Assembly: GCF_002726155.1 (NCBI RefSeq)
Contig: NZ_PBSH01000039.1
Location: 124,001 to 188,000, forward strand
Direction of reading: 5' to 3'
Origin: Alcanivorax sp.
Lineage (GTDB): Bacteria > Pseudomonadota > Gammaproteobacteria > Pseudomonadales > Alcanivoracaceae
Length of the DNA: 64,000 bases
Shown: positions 27,283 through 35,629 of the stretch, one piece after another
Layout of the letters: every line of letters begins with the position of its first letter
Position numbering within the stretch: position 1 is the first letter of the stretch
The notes under the pieces: model-generated
The model's input: the letters and a program-made list of their open reading frames with translations, nothing else
Databases searched by the model: none
What the model was told of the DNA's origin: nothing
Made by a program: the position numbers and the translations under genes

Positions 27283-27332
27283 CTTGTATGGCATTCAAGA
27301 GCAAAGACTAGCATTCTTGAATACCATACAAG
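27283..27332. promoter_or_regulatory. Paired TetR operators in divergent promoter
   Basis: Two 17-bp palindromes, CTTGTATGGCATTCAAG (27283-27299) and CTTGAATACCATACAAG (27316-27332), share the pattern CTTGwAT...ATwCAAG. Their centres are 33 bp apart, about three helical turns. Together they also form a larger inverted repeat with 17 of 18 matching bases. They lie between the hydrolase and TetR genes. Confidence 0.75.
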
Positions 27333-27362
27333 ATGACCGGACCGACTGTGGGAGAAGGCCCC

Positions 27363-27908
27363 TTGGCCAAGAATAAGCGCGATATTGATCTGAAGGTAAA
27401 GCAGGACGAACTGGAGAGCACAGCAGCCAGGCTGTTCTTGTCGCTGGGCTACGATGGTACGTCCATGAGCCGTATTGCCAGGGAGCTTGGGGTCGCCCCG
27501 AATACCCTGTACTGGTATTACGCCAGCAAGGATGAACTGTTGGTGGCTGTACTCAACCGGCAGATGTCGCAGACCCTCGTTCACCTGCCGACCATCGTGG
27601 ATGAACCCTTGAAGGACAAGATGGCCTGGGCGTTGCGGGAATTCGAACAGAGCCGCGAACTGGTCACCACGGTGCATGCCCGGCTGGAACAGTCCGCGGT
27701 GATCCGGGAATGGCATGACCAGTTTCACCGCTTTGTGGAGGCGGCGGTGATCCATACCCTGAAAGCGGACGGTGTGGCGCAGGAGCGCGCGACCATGCTG
27801 GCCACAGTGGGCACCTTTCTGGTGGAAGGGTTGTTGGCCCACCCTCACAGTAAGCGTCAGCGTGAGGCTATCCTGCAGTGGTTTGCTGACAGCGCCTTGC
27901 CTGCGTAG
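27363..27908 (+). CDS. TetR-family transcriptional regulator
   Basis: 181 residues from TTG at 27363, which has GGGAGAAGG just upstream; an in-frame ATG at 27333 directly abuts the second operator and lacks a ribosome site. The helix-turn-helix GTSMSRIARELGVAPNTLYW (near residues 30-49) is typical TetR. The ligand-binding half is helical. It is predicted to repress itself and the divergent alpha/beta hydrolase through the paired operators. Confidence 0.88.
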   Translation: MAKNKRDIDLKVKQDELESTAARLFLSLGYDGTSMSRIARELGVAPNTLYWYYASKDELLVAVLNRQMSQTLVHLPTIVDEPLKDKMAWALREFEQSRELVTTVHARLEQSAVIREWHDQFHRFVEAAVIHTLKADGVAQERATMLATVGTFLVEGLLAHPHSKRQREAILQWFADSALPA

Positions 27909-28093
27909 CCGTGGTGCCCGCTGGATTGTCCTCTGCGCACTCCTCATGAGGCATACCGAGTTAGCTGTCTTCTCGGCGCAGGTGTTGCTCTTGGCTCTGA
28001 TCGCCTCTCAATCGTCTTGGTCTGCCACCTTTATTTGCTGCCTTCAGGAGGAGCATACTTCTGTAAGAAAAATATAAAACGGGGAAGGACACC

Positions 28094-30217
28094 ATGAAAA
28101 GGAACTTCACGGCCTGCCTGCTGGGCGGAATGCTGTATGCGGTCTTATCCGGCTGCGCCACACATGAAACACCGGACCGGTTATCCCGGATCACCGGCGT
28201 GTCCGGGGACAAGGCGGTCACCGCAGAGGATCAACAAGGTTATTTGCGCAGCCGTTTCTGTCAGGAGCTGCTACTGCGCTTTGGTGTAAAAAGCTACGAG
28301 GGCGGCGGTCGCACCGATGCCTTGCAGCGCTGTCTTGATGACACGGCGTCTGCAACCCCTTATCCCAGGGATGCCTTTTCGATCGCGTTGTCAGGAGGTG
28401 GGGCCCGTTCGGCTTCGTTTTCCATGGGCGTTTTGAAGGCGCTCAATCACAGTGGTTTATTGGAAGAAGCGGATGCCATTTCATCGGTTTCCGGTGGTGG
28501 CTATACCTCCTACTGGCTGATGTCGCAGCGTTTCTACGGGACCATGTACGCGGAAAATCTGGATGGAAGCCTGGCAGAAAAACTTCCCGCTACTAACCGG
28601 GATTATTACGCCAACGTATTGAAAGGCATGGCGGGTTCCGCCGATGTGGCGGCCACGCCGTTTTGCCAACTGGTGGCAAGCAAGCACCAGGATGAGCAGA
28701 ATGTCGACAATCTGTCTCCGCTTTTTCTGTCGCGTACTGATGGCAGCATCTTGGCGGATGACGCCTATCAGCGCCATATCGCGGCCCAGTCTGACATTAT
28801 CAACTATTCCAGTAATGGTACCGTACAGGCCCTCGAGAGCGGTGGGTTGGTTGCATCCCATGTGGTGTCGTTGCCTTTCTACTGGGTTACGGATGGTTTT
28901 CTGAATCTGCGACTGATCAATGGTTCGGTGTTTACCAATGCCTATAGAAAAGGGCTGGAGCGGGCTTACGGCCTGGCACCCAATGCCGACCATGACGAGT
29001 ACGTTGACTATTTCGAGCATGAACCGGATCAGTTCATGAATGCCCAAAATGGCAGCGTGCTGTTTTGGCGCAAGGCATCCCAGACAGAGGAGCTACATTT
29101 TAGCCATCTGCGGGAGTTTGCGCTGGCCTATAACAGCTGTGCGGATGCCCTGGTCGATGCCGGTCAAGCGGTGCCGCCATTGTCTCTGCCAATTATCAAT
29201 ACCAAGCTGATCCGGCCGTACAGTTTTATTGATGATGACGAAAATTATGATATGGCCTCACTGGAGAAAAGTGTCTTTACCTTCTCACCGGTTCAATGGG
29301 GGTCGGCCCATACCAGTTACCAGCCAGAGCAACAGCTGCTGGCCCCCATCTCCTTTTCGAAAGCGGTGGCTACATCCGGGGCGGCAGTGGATGAGGGGGC
29401 CAGACAGTTGCGGGGGCTGGGAGACTTTTTTGTGTCTGCAGCCAACATGAATCTCGGCTATGAGATGCGCAACCCGGCCACCCAGGAAGGCCCTATGGGG
29501 AGTGCCTGGTTCTGGACCTACAAGCTGTTGGGTGGTTTCCCCTTGAAGTTCGTCGTGCCGGAGGATTACCACGCTACACTCCGTATTAGTGATGGCGGCC
29601 ATGCCGAGAACCTTGGTCTGTATTCCCTGATTGAGCGCGGTACCCGGCGGATTGTAGTGGTGGATGCCGAGCATGACCCCGACTATGAATTCGAATCGCT
29701 CAAACGTATCCGGGCCAACCTGGATGCCAATTTGGGGATCGAGCTGAAGTGTGCCGAAGACGCGTGCCCTCTGGCAGGTGATTATATTCAGCGCCAGGGC
29801 GCCGGTGTGTTTGAGCTGACAGCAACCGGTTTTCCCTGGCAAGAGCCAAGCCAGATCATTTATGTGAAGCTGTCGCTTGATGAAAACAGGCTGGCTGACA
29901 ATCTGGCCGTGCCGCCCAAACAGGCCTGCCTGACTTCGCTGGCGGATCTGGGGGAGGGGGCGGCCCATTACTCCTGCAATGTGGCCCGCTATTACGACAG
30001 TGAATCCGCCCAGCGCAATGCCTTTCCGCAGAATATCACGGCGGATATCTGGTACAGCGAGGAGCAGTACGCAGCTTATCGTGATCTGGCTTATTTTATC
30101 GGTGTTACCAAGCTGACTCCCAGGCTCAATGGCTGGAAAGCGATAATCCAGGCGGAGCGGGAACAGGCCCGGAATCTGGTCGACCAATACCGTGCTGGTC
30201 GCCCGGTTTCTCCCTGA
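28094..30217 (+). CDS. Patatin-like phospholipase lipoprotein
   Basis: 707 residues. The signal peptide ends in a lipobox LSGC (Cys21), so the protein is membrane-anchored by lipid. The patatin core has the oxyanion loop GGGARS (101-106), nucleophile Ser133 in SVSGGG and catalytic Asp500 in ISDGGHAENLG. It probably hydrolyses acyl ester bonds of phospholipids or storage lipid at the envelope. It is longer than most patatins, with a wide insertion between the two catalytic motifs. GGGAAGGA precedes the ATG. It stands alone. Confidence 0.88.
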   Translation: MKRNFTACLLGGMLYAVLSGCATHETPDRLSRITGVSGDKAVTAEDQQGYLRSRFCQELLLRFGVKSYEGGGRTDALQRCLDDTASATPYPRDAFSIALSGGGARSASFSMGVLKALNHSGLLEEADAISSVSGGGYTSYWLMSQRFYGTMYAENLDGSLAEKLPATNRDYYANVLKGMAGSADVAATPFCQLVASKHQDEQNVDNLSPLFLSRTDGSILADDAYQRHIAAQSDIINYSSNGTVQALESGGLVASHVVSLPFYWVTDGFLNLRLINGSVFTNAYRKGLERAYGLAPNADHDEYVDYFEHEPDQFMNAQNGSVLFWRKASQTEELHFSHLREFALAYNSCADALVDAGQAVPPLSLPIINTKLIRPYSFIDDDENYDMASLEKSVFTFSPVQWGSAHTSYQPEQQLLAPISFSKAVATSGAAVDEGARQLRGLGDFFVSAANMNLGYEMRNPATQEGPMGSAWFWTYKLLGGFPLKFVVPEDYHATLRISDGGHAENLGLYSLIERGTRRIVVVDAEHDPDYEFESLKRIRANLDANLGIELKCAEDACPLAGDYIQRQGAGVFELTATGFPWQEPSQIIYVKLSLDENRLADNLAVPPKQACLTSLADLGEGAAHYSCNVARYYDSESAQRNAFPQNITADIWYSEEQYAAYRDLAYFIGVTKLTPRLNGWKAIIQAEREQARNLVDQYRAGRPVSP

Positions 30218-30447
30218 TGCAGAAAGTCCCGGCCAGGCAGAAGATGGGCCCACATTTGGCGGTTAGTGATTGACGGTTGCTGTTTTCATGGGGCGGGATT
30301 ATTTCCCGGATCAATGTAAGAAGGTCCCTTGTTGCCGGAGATGATGGAAAGGCAGGTTATACCGTGGCGTATAGCGAGGGTAGACTGGTTAGCCAATCTG
30401 GCACGGATCCTGTGGCAGCATGAAAATTCATCAAAGCGAGAGTCGGT

Positions 30448-30708
30448 ATGGATGAAATGGAGCAGGCTGAAGACGAATTTGCCCAGAAGGCAATGGTTGA
30501 AGCCGTGGAAAACCAGATTGCGGATGGTCACCCCCGTGAGGCGGGGATGGTGATGATGGCATTGACGAAGAATGGTCTGGATCATGATGCTGCGCTGGAG
30601 AAAATGGCGGATGTACTGGCCAGCCATGTGGCGCTGACCATGGATGGCGAGACGCCGTTTGATATCAACGCCTATGCGCGGGATCTTCTGCAGCTGGCCA
30701 AGGACTGA
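30448..30708 (+). CDS. Small acidic conserved protein, unknown function
   Basis: 86 residues, acidic and helical, with the pattern MVEAVENQIADGHPREAGMVMMALTK seen in part in short bacterial proteins of unknown role. There are no cysteines and no signal peptide. GAGAGTC precedes the ATG. The 230-base region before it, after the patatin gene, shows nothing else. Confidence 0.65.
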   Translation: MDEMEQAEDEFAQKAMVEAVENQIADGHPREAGMVMMALTKNGLDHDAALEKMADVLASHVALTMDGETPFDINAYARDLLQLAKD

Positions 30709-30787
30709 CGCCAAGGTGTTCGTCAGGCACCAGGCTCTCTGTGCAATGCGGTATGAGGGAAAGACACTGCTCCGTTCATGTCACTCC

Positions 30788-30830
30788 CTCAATGCCGCGA
30801 TACATTTTTTAGGTTTGTCGCGGCATTGAG
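30788..30830. terminator. Large hairpin between convergent genes
   Basis: A 13-bp perfect stem ctcaatgccgcga/tcgcggcattgag with a 17-nt loop containing a T-run. It lies between the small plus-strand gene and the minus-strand VOC gene. T-runs do not follow the stem, so it may be a repeat or structured terminator rather than a classical one. Confidence 0.5.
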
Positions 30831-30896
30831 TGATCAGCCAGCTTCAGAACTTGTCGCATTACCCCGCCCTGGCAACCGCTGGACGCCGGATGCCCG

Positions 30897-31397
30897 CTAG
30901 CTGTATGCCCCAGCCGAGTAAGTCAGCTCATAGCTGTGGCTGTAGATTTCCAGAATGTTGCCGAACGGGTCTTCCATGTAGACCATGCGGTACGGTTTTT
31001 CGCCTGGGAAATATTCTCGCACGGGCATCCGTTGTTTGCCGCCGGCAGCAACGATCTTCTCTGCCAGGCCTTCCACGTCCGGATCCTGCACGCAGAAATG
31101 GAAGACCCCGGTTTTCCAGTATTCAAAATTGTTTTCCGGCTTTTCCGCATTGTTGAACTGAAAAATCTCCACACCGATACGGTCGCCAGTGGAAAGGTGG
31201 GCAATGCGTAATGACGACCAGCCAGCACCGAACACATCGGTACACATGACGCCGACGGCGCTGTCATCTTCGCTGATGGTGGTGGGGGGCATGATCAAAT
31301 ACCAGCCGAGCACCTCCGTGTAAAAACGCACGGCAGCGTCCAGGTCGGTGACGGAAAGACCAATGTGAGAAAAATTGCGTGGGTAAGTCTGGCTCAT
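30897..31397 (-). CDS. VOC-superfamily (glyoxalase/dioxygenase) protein
   Basis: 166 residues containing two beta-alpha-beta-beta-beta modules. Metal-ligand candidates are His12 in FSHIGLSV, His in VFHFCVQDPD and Glu near ILEIYSHSYE at the C-terminus. It is a metal-dependent lyase, isomerase or ring-cleavage enzyme of unknown substrate. GGAGCCCCC precedes the ATG. It is divergent from the LysR regulator gene, which likely controls it. Confidence 0.82.
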   Translation of the reverse strand: MSQTYPRNFSHIGLSVTDLDAAVRFYTEVLGWYLIMPPTTISEDDSAVGVMCTDVFGAGWSSLRIAHLSTGDRIGVEIFQFNNAEKPENNFEYWKTGVFHFCVQDPDVEGLAEKIVAAGGKQRMPVREYFPGEKPYRMVYMEDPFGNILEIYSHSYELTYSAGAYS

Positions 31398-31484
31398 GGG
31401 GGCTCCTCATGGTTGATGGTGATTGCTGTTGTCGAGCATGAGGAAAGCGTATGGGTCTCGTGGTATAAGTTAAACTGAGTGCCG

Positions 31485-31501
31485 CTTATTGTATTGATAA
31501 G
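31485..31501. promoter_or_regulatory. Candidate LysR box
   Basis: CTTAT-N7-ATAAG, a dyad of the T-N11-A class, lies just before the lysR start and within the 112-base divergent promoter shared with the VOC gene. A further half-site-like TATAAG is at 31464-31469. Confidence 0.45.
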
Positions 31502-31509
31502 GTTTTCTT

Positions 31510-32400
31510 ATGATAAATCCGCAATGGTTGCGTTCATTTATGGTGCTGGCGGAGCGTGGCAGCTTCACGCGCACGGCGGACCAGCTGGGGCTGACGCAGG
31601 CGGCGGTCAGCCAGCATATCCATCATTTGGAAGCGCAGCTGGGGCCGTTGCTGATTCGCCGTCCCCGTCAGGTTGAATTGACCCCGGCAGGCCAGGCGTT
31701 GCTGGGCTATTGCGATGATATGGAGCAGGCGGAAAAACGCTTGAATTTGCGGTTGTCAGGGGCGGACGACAGGCAGGGTGAAATCAGCCTGATCACCCCG
31801 GGCAGCATTGGCCTGTCGTTGTATCCGCTGCTGCTGGATTTGCAGGCCTCTTATCCGGGGCTGTCTGTGCGCCATCGCTTTGCACCGGATCAGGATGTGC
31901 TGGAGGGTGTGCGCAACAATCACTTTGAGTTGGGGCTGGTTACCCTCAAGCCGGATGACCCGCGCCTGGTGGCGTGCCACTTTGCCGATGAGCCGCTGGA
32001 TCTGGTGGTGCCCGCCACGGCCACAGTAAACAGCTGGGAAGACCTTGAAAGCCTGGGCTTCATTGATCACCCGGATGGGCACGCCATGGCATCGCGTCTA
32101 CTAAGCCGGGTGTTTCCCGGTAATCGGGGTATTCGCAGTATCGCCTGCAAGGGGTTTGTTAATCAGGTCGGCTTGATTCTGGAGCCGGTGGCGCGTGGCT
32201 TTGGGTTTACCGTGATTCCGCGTTATGCCCGTGAAGCCTATGCCCCAGGGGAGGCGATTCGGGTAGTGGAAATGGGTCCGCGTGTGGTCGATGCATTGTG
32301 GCTGATTTATCGCGCGGAGTGGCCACTGTCGGCTCGTGCCAGGTTTGTGGCCAGCGAGTTGGCATCCCGTCTAACGGGGGAGACGTTGGCGCTGGTTTAG
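31510..32400 (+). CDS. LysR-family transcriptional regulator
   Basis: 296 residues. The N-terminal winged helix (FMVLAERGSFTRTADQLGLT, then QAAVSQHIHHLEAQLG) is classic LysR. The C-terminal effector domain has two lobes (GSIGLSLYPLLLDLQ to IYRAEWPLS). It is predicted to activate the divergent VOC gene in response to a small molecule. There is no strong ribosome site before the ATG. Confidence 0.92.
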   Translation: MINPQWLRSFMVLAERGSFTRTADQLGLTQAAVSQHIHHLEAQLGPLLIRRPRQVELTPAGQALLGYCDDMEQAEKRLNLRLSGADDRQGEISLITPGSIGLSLYPLLLDLQASYPGLSVRHRFAPDQDVLEGVRNNHFELGLVTLKPDDPRLVACHFADEPLDLVVPATATVNSWEDLESLGFIDHPDGHAMASRLLSRVFPGNRGIRSIACKGFVNQVGLILEPVARGFGFTVIPRYAREAYAPGEAIRVVEMGPRVVDALWLIYRAEWPLSARARFVASELASRLTGETLALV

Positions 32401-32568
32401 GGAGGCGAGCAAGGTGGCGCCATGGATAACGCCAGCCTCTACACATCAAACATGTGTCATGCGTCATCCATCATGCTTCTTGCGTCAACGTGGACTTGTG
32501 TCGAGTGCACCTTTGCCGCTAACTCCACTATAGTCAGTGGCTGTTGTTTATTCGCCAGGAGCCGCGCC

Positions 32569-33525
32569 ATGTCATCCCAGCCCTATGCCGAAATCGGCCA
32601 TTATATTACCCGTATCGACACCGCCATGATGCGTGAAGGGCTGGCGGCCTGTTATCTGCTGCAAGGTGGCGATGAGTGCGCGATTATCGAGACCGGCACC
32701 CACAATACCGTGCCGATTATTCTTGCCTTGCTGGCGCAGCGGGGCATCGAGCGCGGACAGGTCAAATTTGTCATCCCGACCCATGTGCATCTTGATCATG
32801 CCGGCGGTGTGGGTGGCTTGATGCAGGCGTTGCCGGAGGCGACCTTGCTGGTTCATCCCCGTGGCGCCCGGCACATGATTGATCCCTCGAAGCTCAAGGC
32901 CGGCGCTACCGCTGTGTATGGAGAAGAAGCCTTTGCAAAGGTCTATGGGGATATTATTCCTGTGGACGCGCAGCGCGTGCGAGAAATGCATGATGGGGAC
33001 CATGTGCTGGTCGGCGACCGTCGTCTGGATTTTTACGATACGCCAGGCCATGCCCGCCACCATTTCTGTGTTTATGATTCGCTGTCTGCCGGTATTTTTA
33101 CCGGTGACACCTTTGGGCTGGCCTATCCGCCCCTGACGACGGAAAAAGGCCCGTTCATCCTGCCTACCACCACCCCGGTGCAATTCGATCCGCAGGCATT
33201 GAAAGCGTCTATTCGCAAGCTATTGGCGCTGAACCCGGAGCGCATGTTCCTGACGCATTATGGGGCCATGGATGCCCCCCGGGAGCCCGGCGAACGGTTG
33301 CTGGCGATGGTGGATGATTACGTGGCACTGGCAGAAAAAGCCGCTCCGGGTGATGAGGCTACATTGCTGCAGCGGCTGGAATCGGCCATGCAGGATTACC
33401 TGTTTGCCAAGGCCCGCGACCATGGCGTCACCCTGTCGGAGGATGAACTGCAGGAGGCGCTCGGGTTTGACATTAACCTGAACAGCCAGGGGCTGCTGGT
33501 ATGGCTTCAGCAGCAACAAGGGTAA
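32569..33525 (+). CDS. MBL-fold metallo-hydrolase
   Basis: 318 residues. The metal motif is His72-x-His74-x-Asp76-His77 in THVHLDHAGG, followed by further ligands in the DTPGHARHH and THYGAMD segments. The C-terminal 90 residues are helical. The pattern is of glyoxalase-II/lactonase-type MBL enzymes; the substrate is unknown. CAGGAG precedes the ATG at 32569. It is followed by a B3 beta-lactamase and a GST gene on the same strand, possibly one transcript. Confidence 0.87.
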   Translation: MSSQPYAEIGHYITRIDTAMMREGLAACYLLQGGDECAIIETGTHNTVPIILALLAQRGIERGQVKFVIPTHVHLDHAGGVGGLMQALPEATLLVHPRGARHMIDPSKLKAGATAVYGEEAFAKVYGDIIPVDAQRVREMHDGDHVLVGDRRLDFYDTPGHARHHFCVYDSLSAGIFTGDTFGLAYPPLTTEKGPFILPTTTPVQFDPQALKASIRKLLALNPERMFLTHYGAMDAPREPGERLLAMVDDYVALAEKAAPGDEATLLQRLESAMQDYLFAKARDHGVTLSEDELQEALGFDINLNSQGLLVWLQQQQG

Positions 33526-33583
33526 GCCTTGGCGAACCAAACCCGGCCAAGCGCATCCAAGGGTTTTTCCAGGGAGAACAGCG

Positions 33584-34444
33584 ATGACATTCATTCGATG
33601 CAGTACGTTATGTGGGGTGCTGCTGGTCAGCGTGGCCCAGGCCGAACCGGTAACCCCGTTGCCGCAGCTGGAAGCCTACACGGTGCCGGAGGCCTGGCTG
33701 CAGCCCATGGCGCCGCTGCAGATTGCTGATAACGTCTGGCAGATAGGCACCGACGAGCTGACCTCGCTGCTGCTGAAAACCCGCGAGGGCGCCATCCTTA
33801 TTGATGGCGGGATGCCCCAGAGTGCCGAGCATCTGCTGGCCAACATGGAGGCCGTGGGGGTGGCCCCGCAGACCCTCAAGTGGATTCTGGTCAGCCATGG
33901 CCACGGCGACCATGCCGGTTCACTGGCGGCGATCAAACGGGCCACCGGCGCCCGGCTCGTCGCCAACGCAGAAACGGCCATGCTGATGGCGGACGGGGGC
34001 GCCCACGATATTCATTTTGGTGACGATATCCTTTATCCGCCAGTGCGGGTGGATCGGCAGATTCAGGACGGCGAACAAGTCTCACTGGGCGACCTCACAC
34101 TCACCGTCCATTTTATTCCGGGCCATACCCCTGGCAGCATGGCCTGGACCTGGCAGAGCATGCGAGACGGAGAAAAGGTGGATATTGCCTACGTGGACAG
34201 CCTGACAGCGCCGGGCTATCAGCTGGTGAATAACCCGCGCTATCCCCATATCGTTGAGGCTTTCACCAGTACCTTCAAAACCGTGAAGCAATTACCTTGC
34301 GACCTGTTGCTGACGCCGCATCCCGGTGCCAGTGGTTGGGATTATACCGATGCCTCTCAGTCGACACGGATGGATTGTGCCGACTATGCGAAGAAAGCGG
34401 AAAAAACGTTACGCGAGCAACGCAAGGCCCAACAAGCGGATTGA
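33584..34444 (+). CDS. Subclass B3 metallo-beta-lactamase
   Basis: 286 residues with a signal peptide (about 1-20, cleavage at AQAEP), hence periplasmic. The zinc ligands of subclass B3 are complete: His105, His107, Asp109, His110 (HGHGDH), His181 (GHTPGS) and His246 (TPHPGAS). Several stretches closely resemble L1 of Stenotrophomonas: RLVANAETAMLMADGG, HFGDDILYPP, YVDSLTAPGYQL, NNPRYPHI and LPCDLLLTPHPGASGWDY. Known relatives hydrolyse penicillins, cephalosporins and carbapenems; activity here is inference. GGGAGA precedes the ATG. No mobile element is adjacent, so it looks intrinsic. Confidence 0.92.
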   Translation: MTFIRCSTLCGVLLVSVAQAEPVTPLPQLEAYTVPEAWLQPMAPLQIADNVWQIGTDELTSLLLKTREGAILIDGGMPQSAEHLLANMEAVGVAPQTLKWILVSHGHGDHAGSLAAIKRATGARLVANAETAMLMADGGAHDIHFGDDILYPPVRVDRQIQDGEQVSLGDLTLTVHFIPGHTPGSMAWTWQSMRDGEKVDIAYVDSLTAPGYQLVNNPRYPHIVEAFTSTFKTVKQLPCDLLLTPHPGASGWDYTDASQSTRMDCADYAKKAEKTLREQRKAQQAD

Positions 34445-34549
34445 TTCATTCAGCTGAAGGAATCAATCGGTTGATTGCCCTTGTTCACGCCGGGGCGGGT
34501 GGCCATAGTGACTGTCATCGTAACTGCACTCATTCTGTTTGGAGCCAAC

Positions 34550-35416
34550 ATGTCTGACGATACCTACACACCGCCACGGGTCTGGAAATGGGACAAGGAA
34601 AGCGGTGGCAAGTTTGCCAACATTAATCGCCCCATTGCCGGCCCCACACACGACAAGACACTGCCGGTCGGTGAGCACCCCTTGCAGGTGTATTCCCTGG
34701 CCACGCCCAACGGGGTGAAGGTCACAGTAATGCTCGAAGAGCTGCTTGAGAAAGGTCACCAGGGGGCTGAGTATGACGCCTGGTTGATCAATATCCAGGA
34801 TGGCGATCAGTTTGGTAGCGGTTTTGTGGACGTGAACCCCAACTCCAAGATTCCCGCCCTGATGGATCACAGTGTGAAGCCGACCCAGCGGGTGTTTGAA
34901 TCCGGCAGCATTCTGCTTTATCTGGCGGAAAAGTTCGGTGAGTTTTTACCCCGGGACCCGGCAGCCCGTACCGAAACCCTGAACTGGTTATTCTGGCAAA
35001 TGGGCAGTGCGCCGATGCTGGGGGGCGGCTTTGGCCACTTCTATGCTTACGCACCGGAAAAATACCAATACCCTATTGATCGCTACACCATGGAAATCAA
35101 GCGGCAGCTGGATGTGCTGGATCGTCGCCTGGCGGATAACACATACCTGGCCGGTGATGAATACACCATCGCGGATATGGCGGTGTGGCCTTGGTACGGC
35201 GCGCTGGTCACCAACAAGGTGTATGAAGCGGCGGAGTTTATCGAAGCTCACACCTACACCAATGTGTTGCGCTGGACTAACCAGATTGCCGAGCGCCCGG
35301 CAGTGAAGCGTGGCCGCATGGTAAACCGGGCCTGGGGTGATCCGGCCAGCCAGCTGCTTGAGCGTCACGATGCCAGTGACTTTGAGTTGAAGACCATGGA
35401 CAAGCTGCAAGGCTGA
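34550..35416 (+). CDS. yghU: Glutathione S-transferase, YghU/Nu-class
   Basis: 288 residues. It shows the YghU features: an N-terminal extension (YTPPRVWKWDKESGGKFANI), thioredoxin fold starting LQVYSLATPNGVKVTVMLEE, and the helical C-terminal domain with NWLFWQMGSAPMLGGGFGHF. Nu-class GSTs bind two glutathiones and have disulfide-bond reductase activity. It is cytosolic. GGAG precedes the ATG at 34550; an in-frame ATG 75 bases upstream would add a stretch foreign to the family. Confidence 0.9.
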   Translation: MSDDTYTPPRVWKWDKESGGKFANINRPIAGPTHDKTLPVGEHPLQVYSLATPNGVKVTVMLEELLEKGHQGAEYDAWLINIQDGDQFGSGFVDVNPNSKIPALMDHSVKPTQRVFESGSILLYLAEKFGEFLPRDPAARTETLNWLFWQMGSAPMLGGGFGHFYAYAPEKYQYPIDRYTMEIKRQLDVLDRRLADNTYLAGDEYTIADMAVWPWYGALVTNKVYEAAEFIEAHTYTNVLRWTNQIAERPAVKRGRMVNRAWGDPASQLLERHDASDFELKTMDKLQG

Positions 35417-35438
35417 GGGCGTTCGTTTAGCGCGGAGT

Positions 35439-35607
35439 GTCGGATTACGTCTTTCAGGCTCTCTGTGCCCTTGGGTGAATTCGACCTACAGACAATAGCG
35501 ACCGTGTGACCACATCGGCCCCGTTTGTAGGTCGTGTTAGCCGCGTAGTGGCGTAACCCGACATTGAGCTTCAGATCGGTCGAATTAGGCGCAGCCGTAA
35601 TCCGACA
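35439..35607. repeat. REP-like repeat cluster
   Basis: Three related segments fill the gap between yghU and selO: gtcggattacg...ctctgtgcccttgggtgaa...cgaccta (35439-35489), gtaggtcgtgttagccgcg...cgtaacccgacat (35527-35564) and cgaattaggcgcagccgtaatccgaca (35581-35607). The same words recur at 47441-47571 in both orientations. Confidence 0.8.
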
Positions 35608-35629
35608 GAATGCCAAGACGCGGTTTCTT

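Noticed and set aside
29285..30253. 322-codon minus-strand frame opposite the patatin gene
   Set aside because: It is a shadow of the patatin coding sequence, whose catalytic residues and lipobox are clear.
32569..33525. A second beta-lactamase
   Set aside because: It has the HxHxDH motif but no signal peptide and none of the B3-specific segments; it fits lactonase/glyoxalase-type MBL enzymes.
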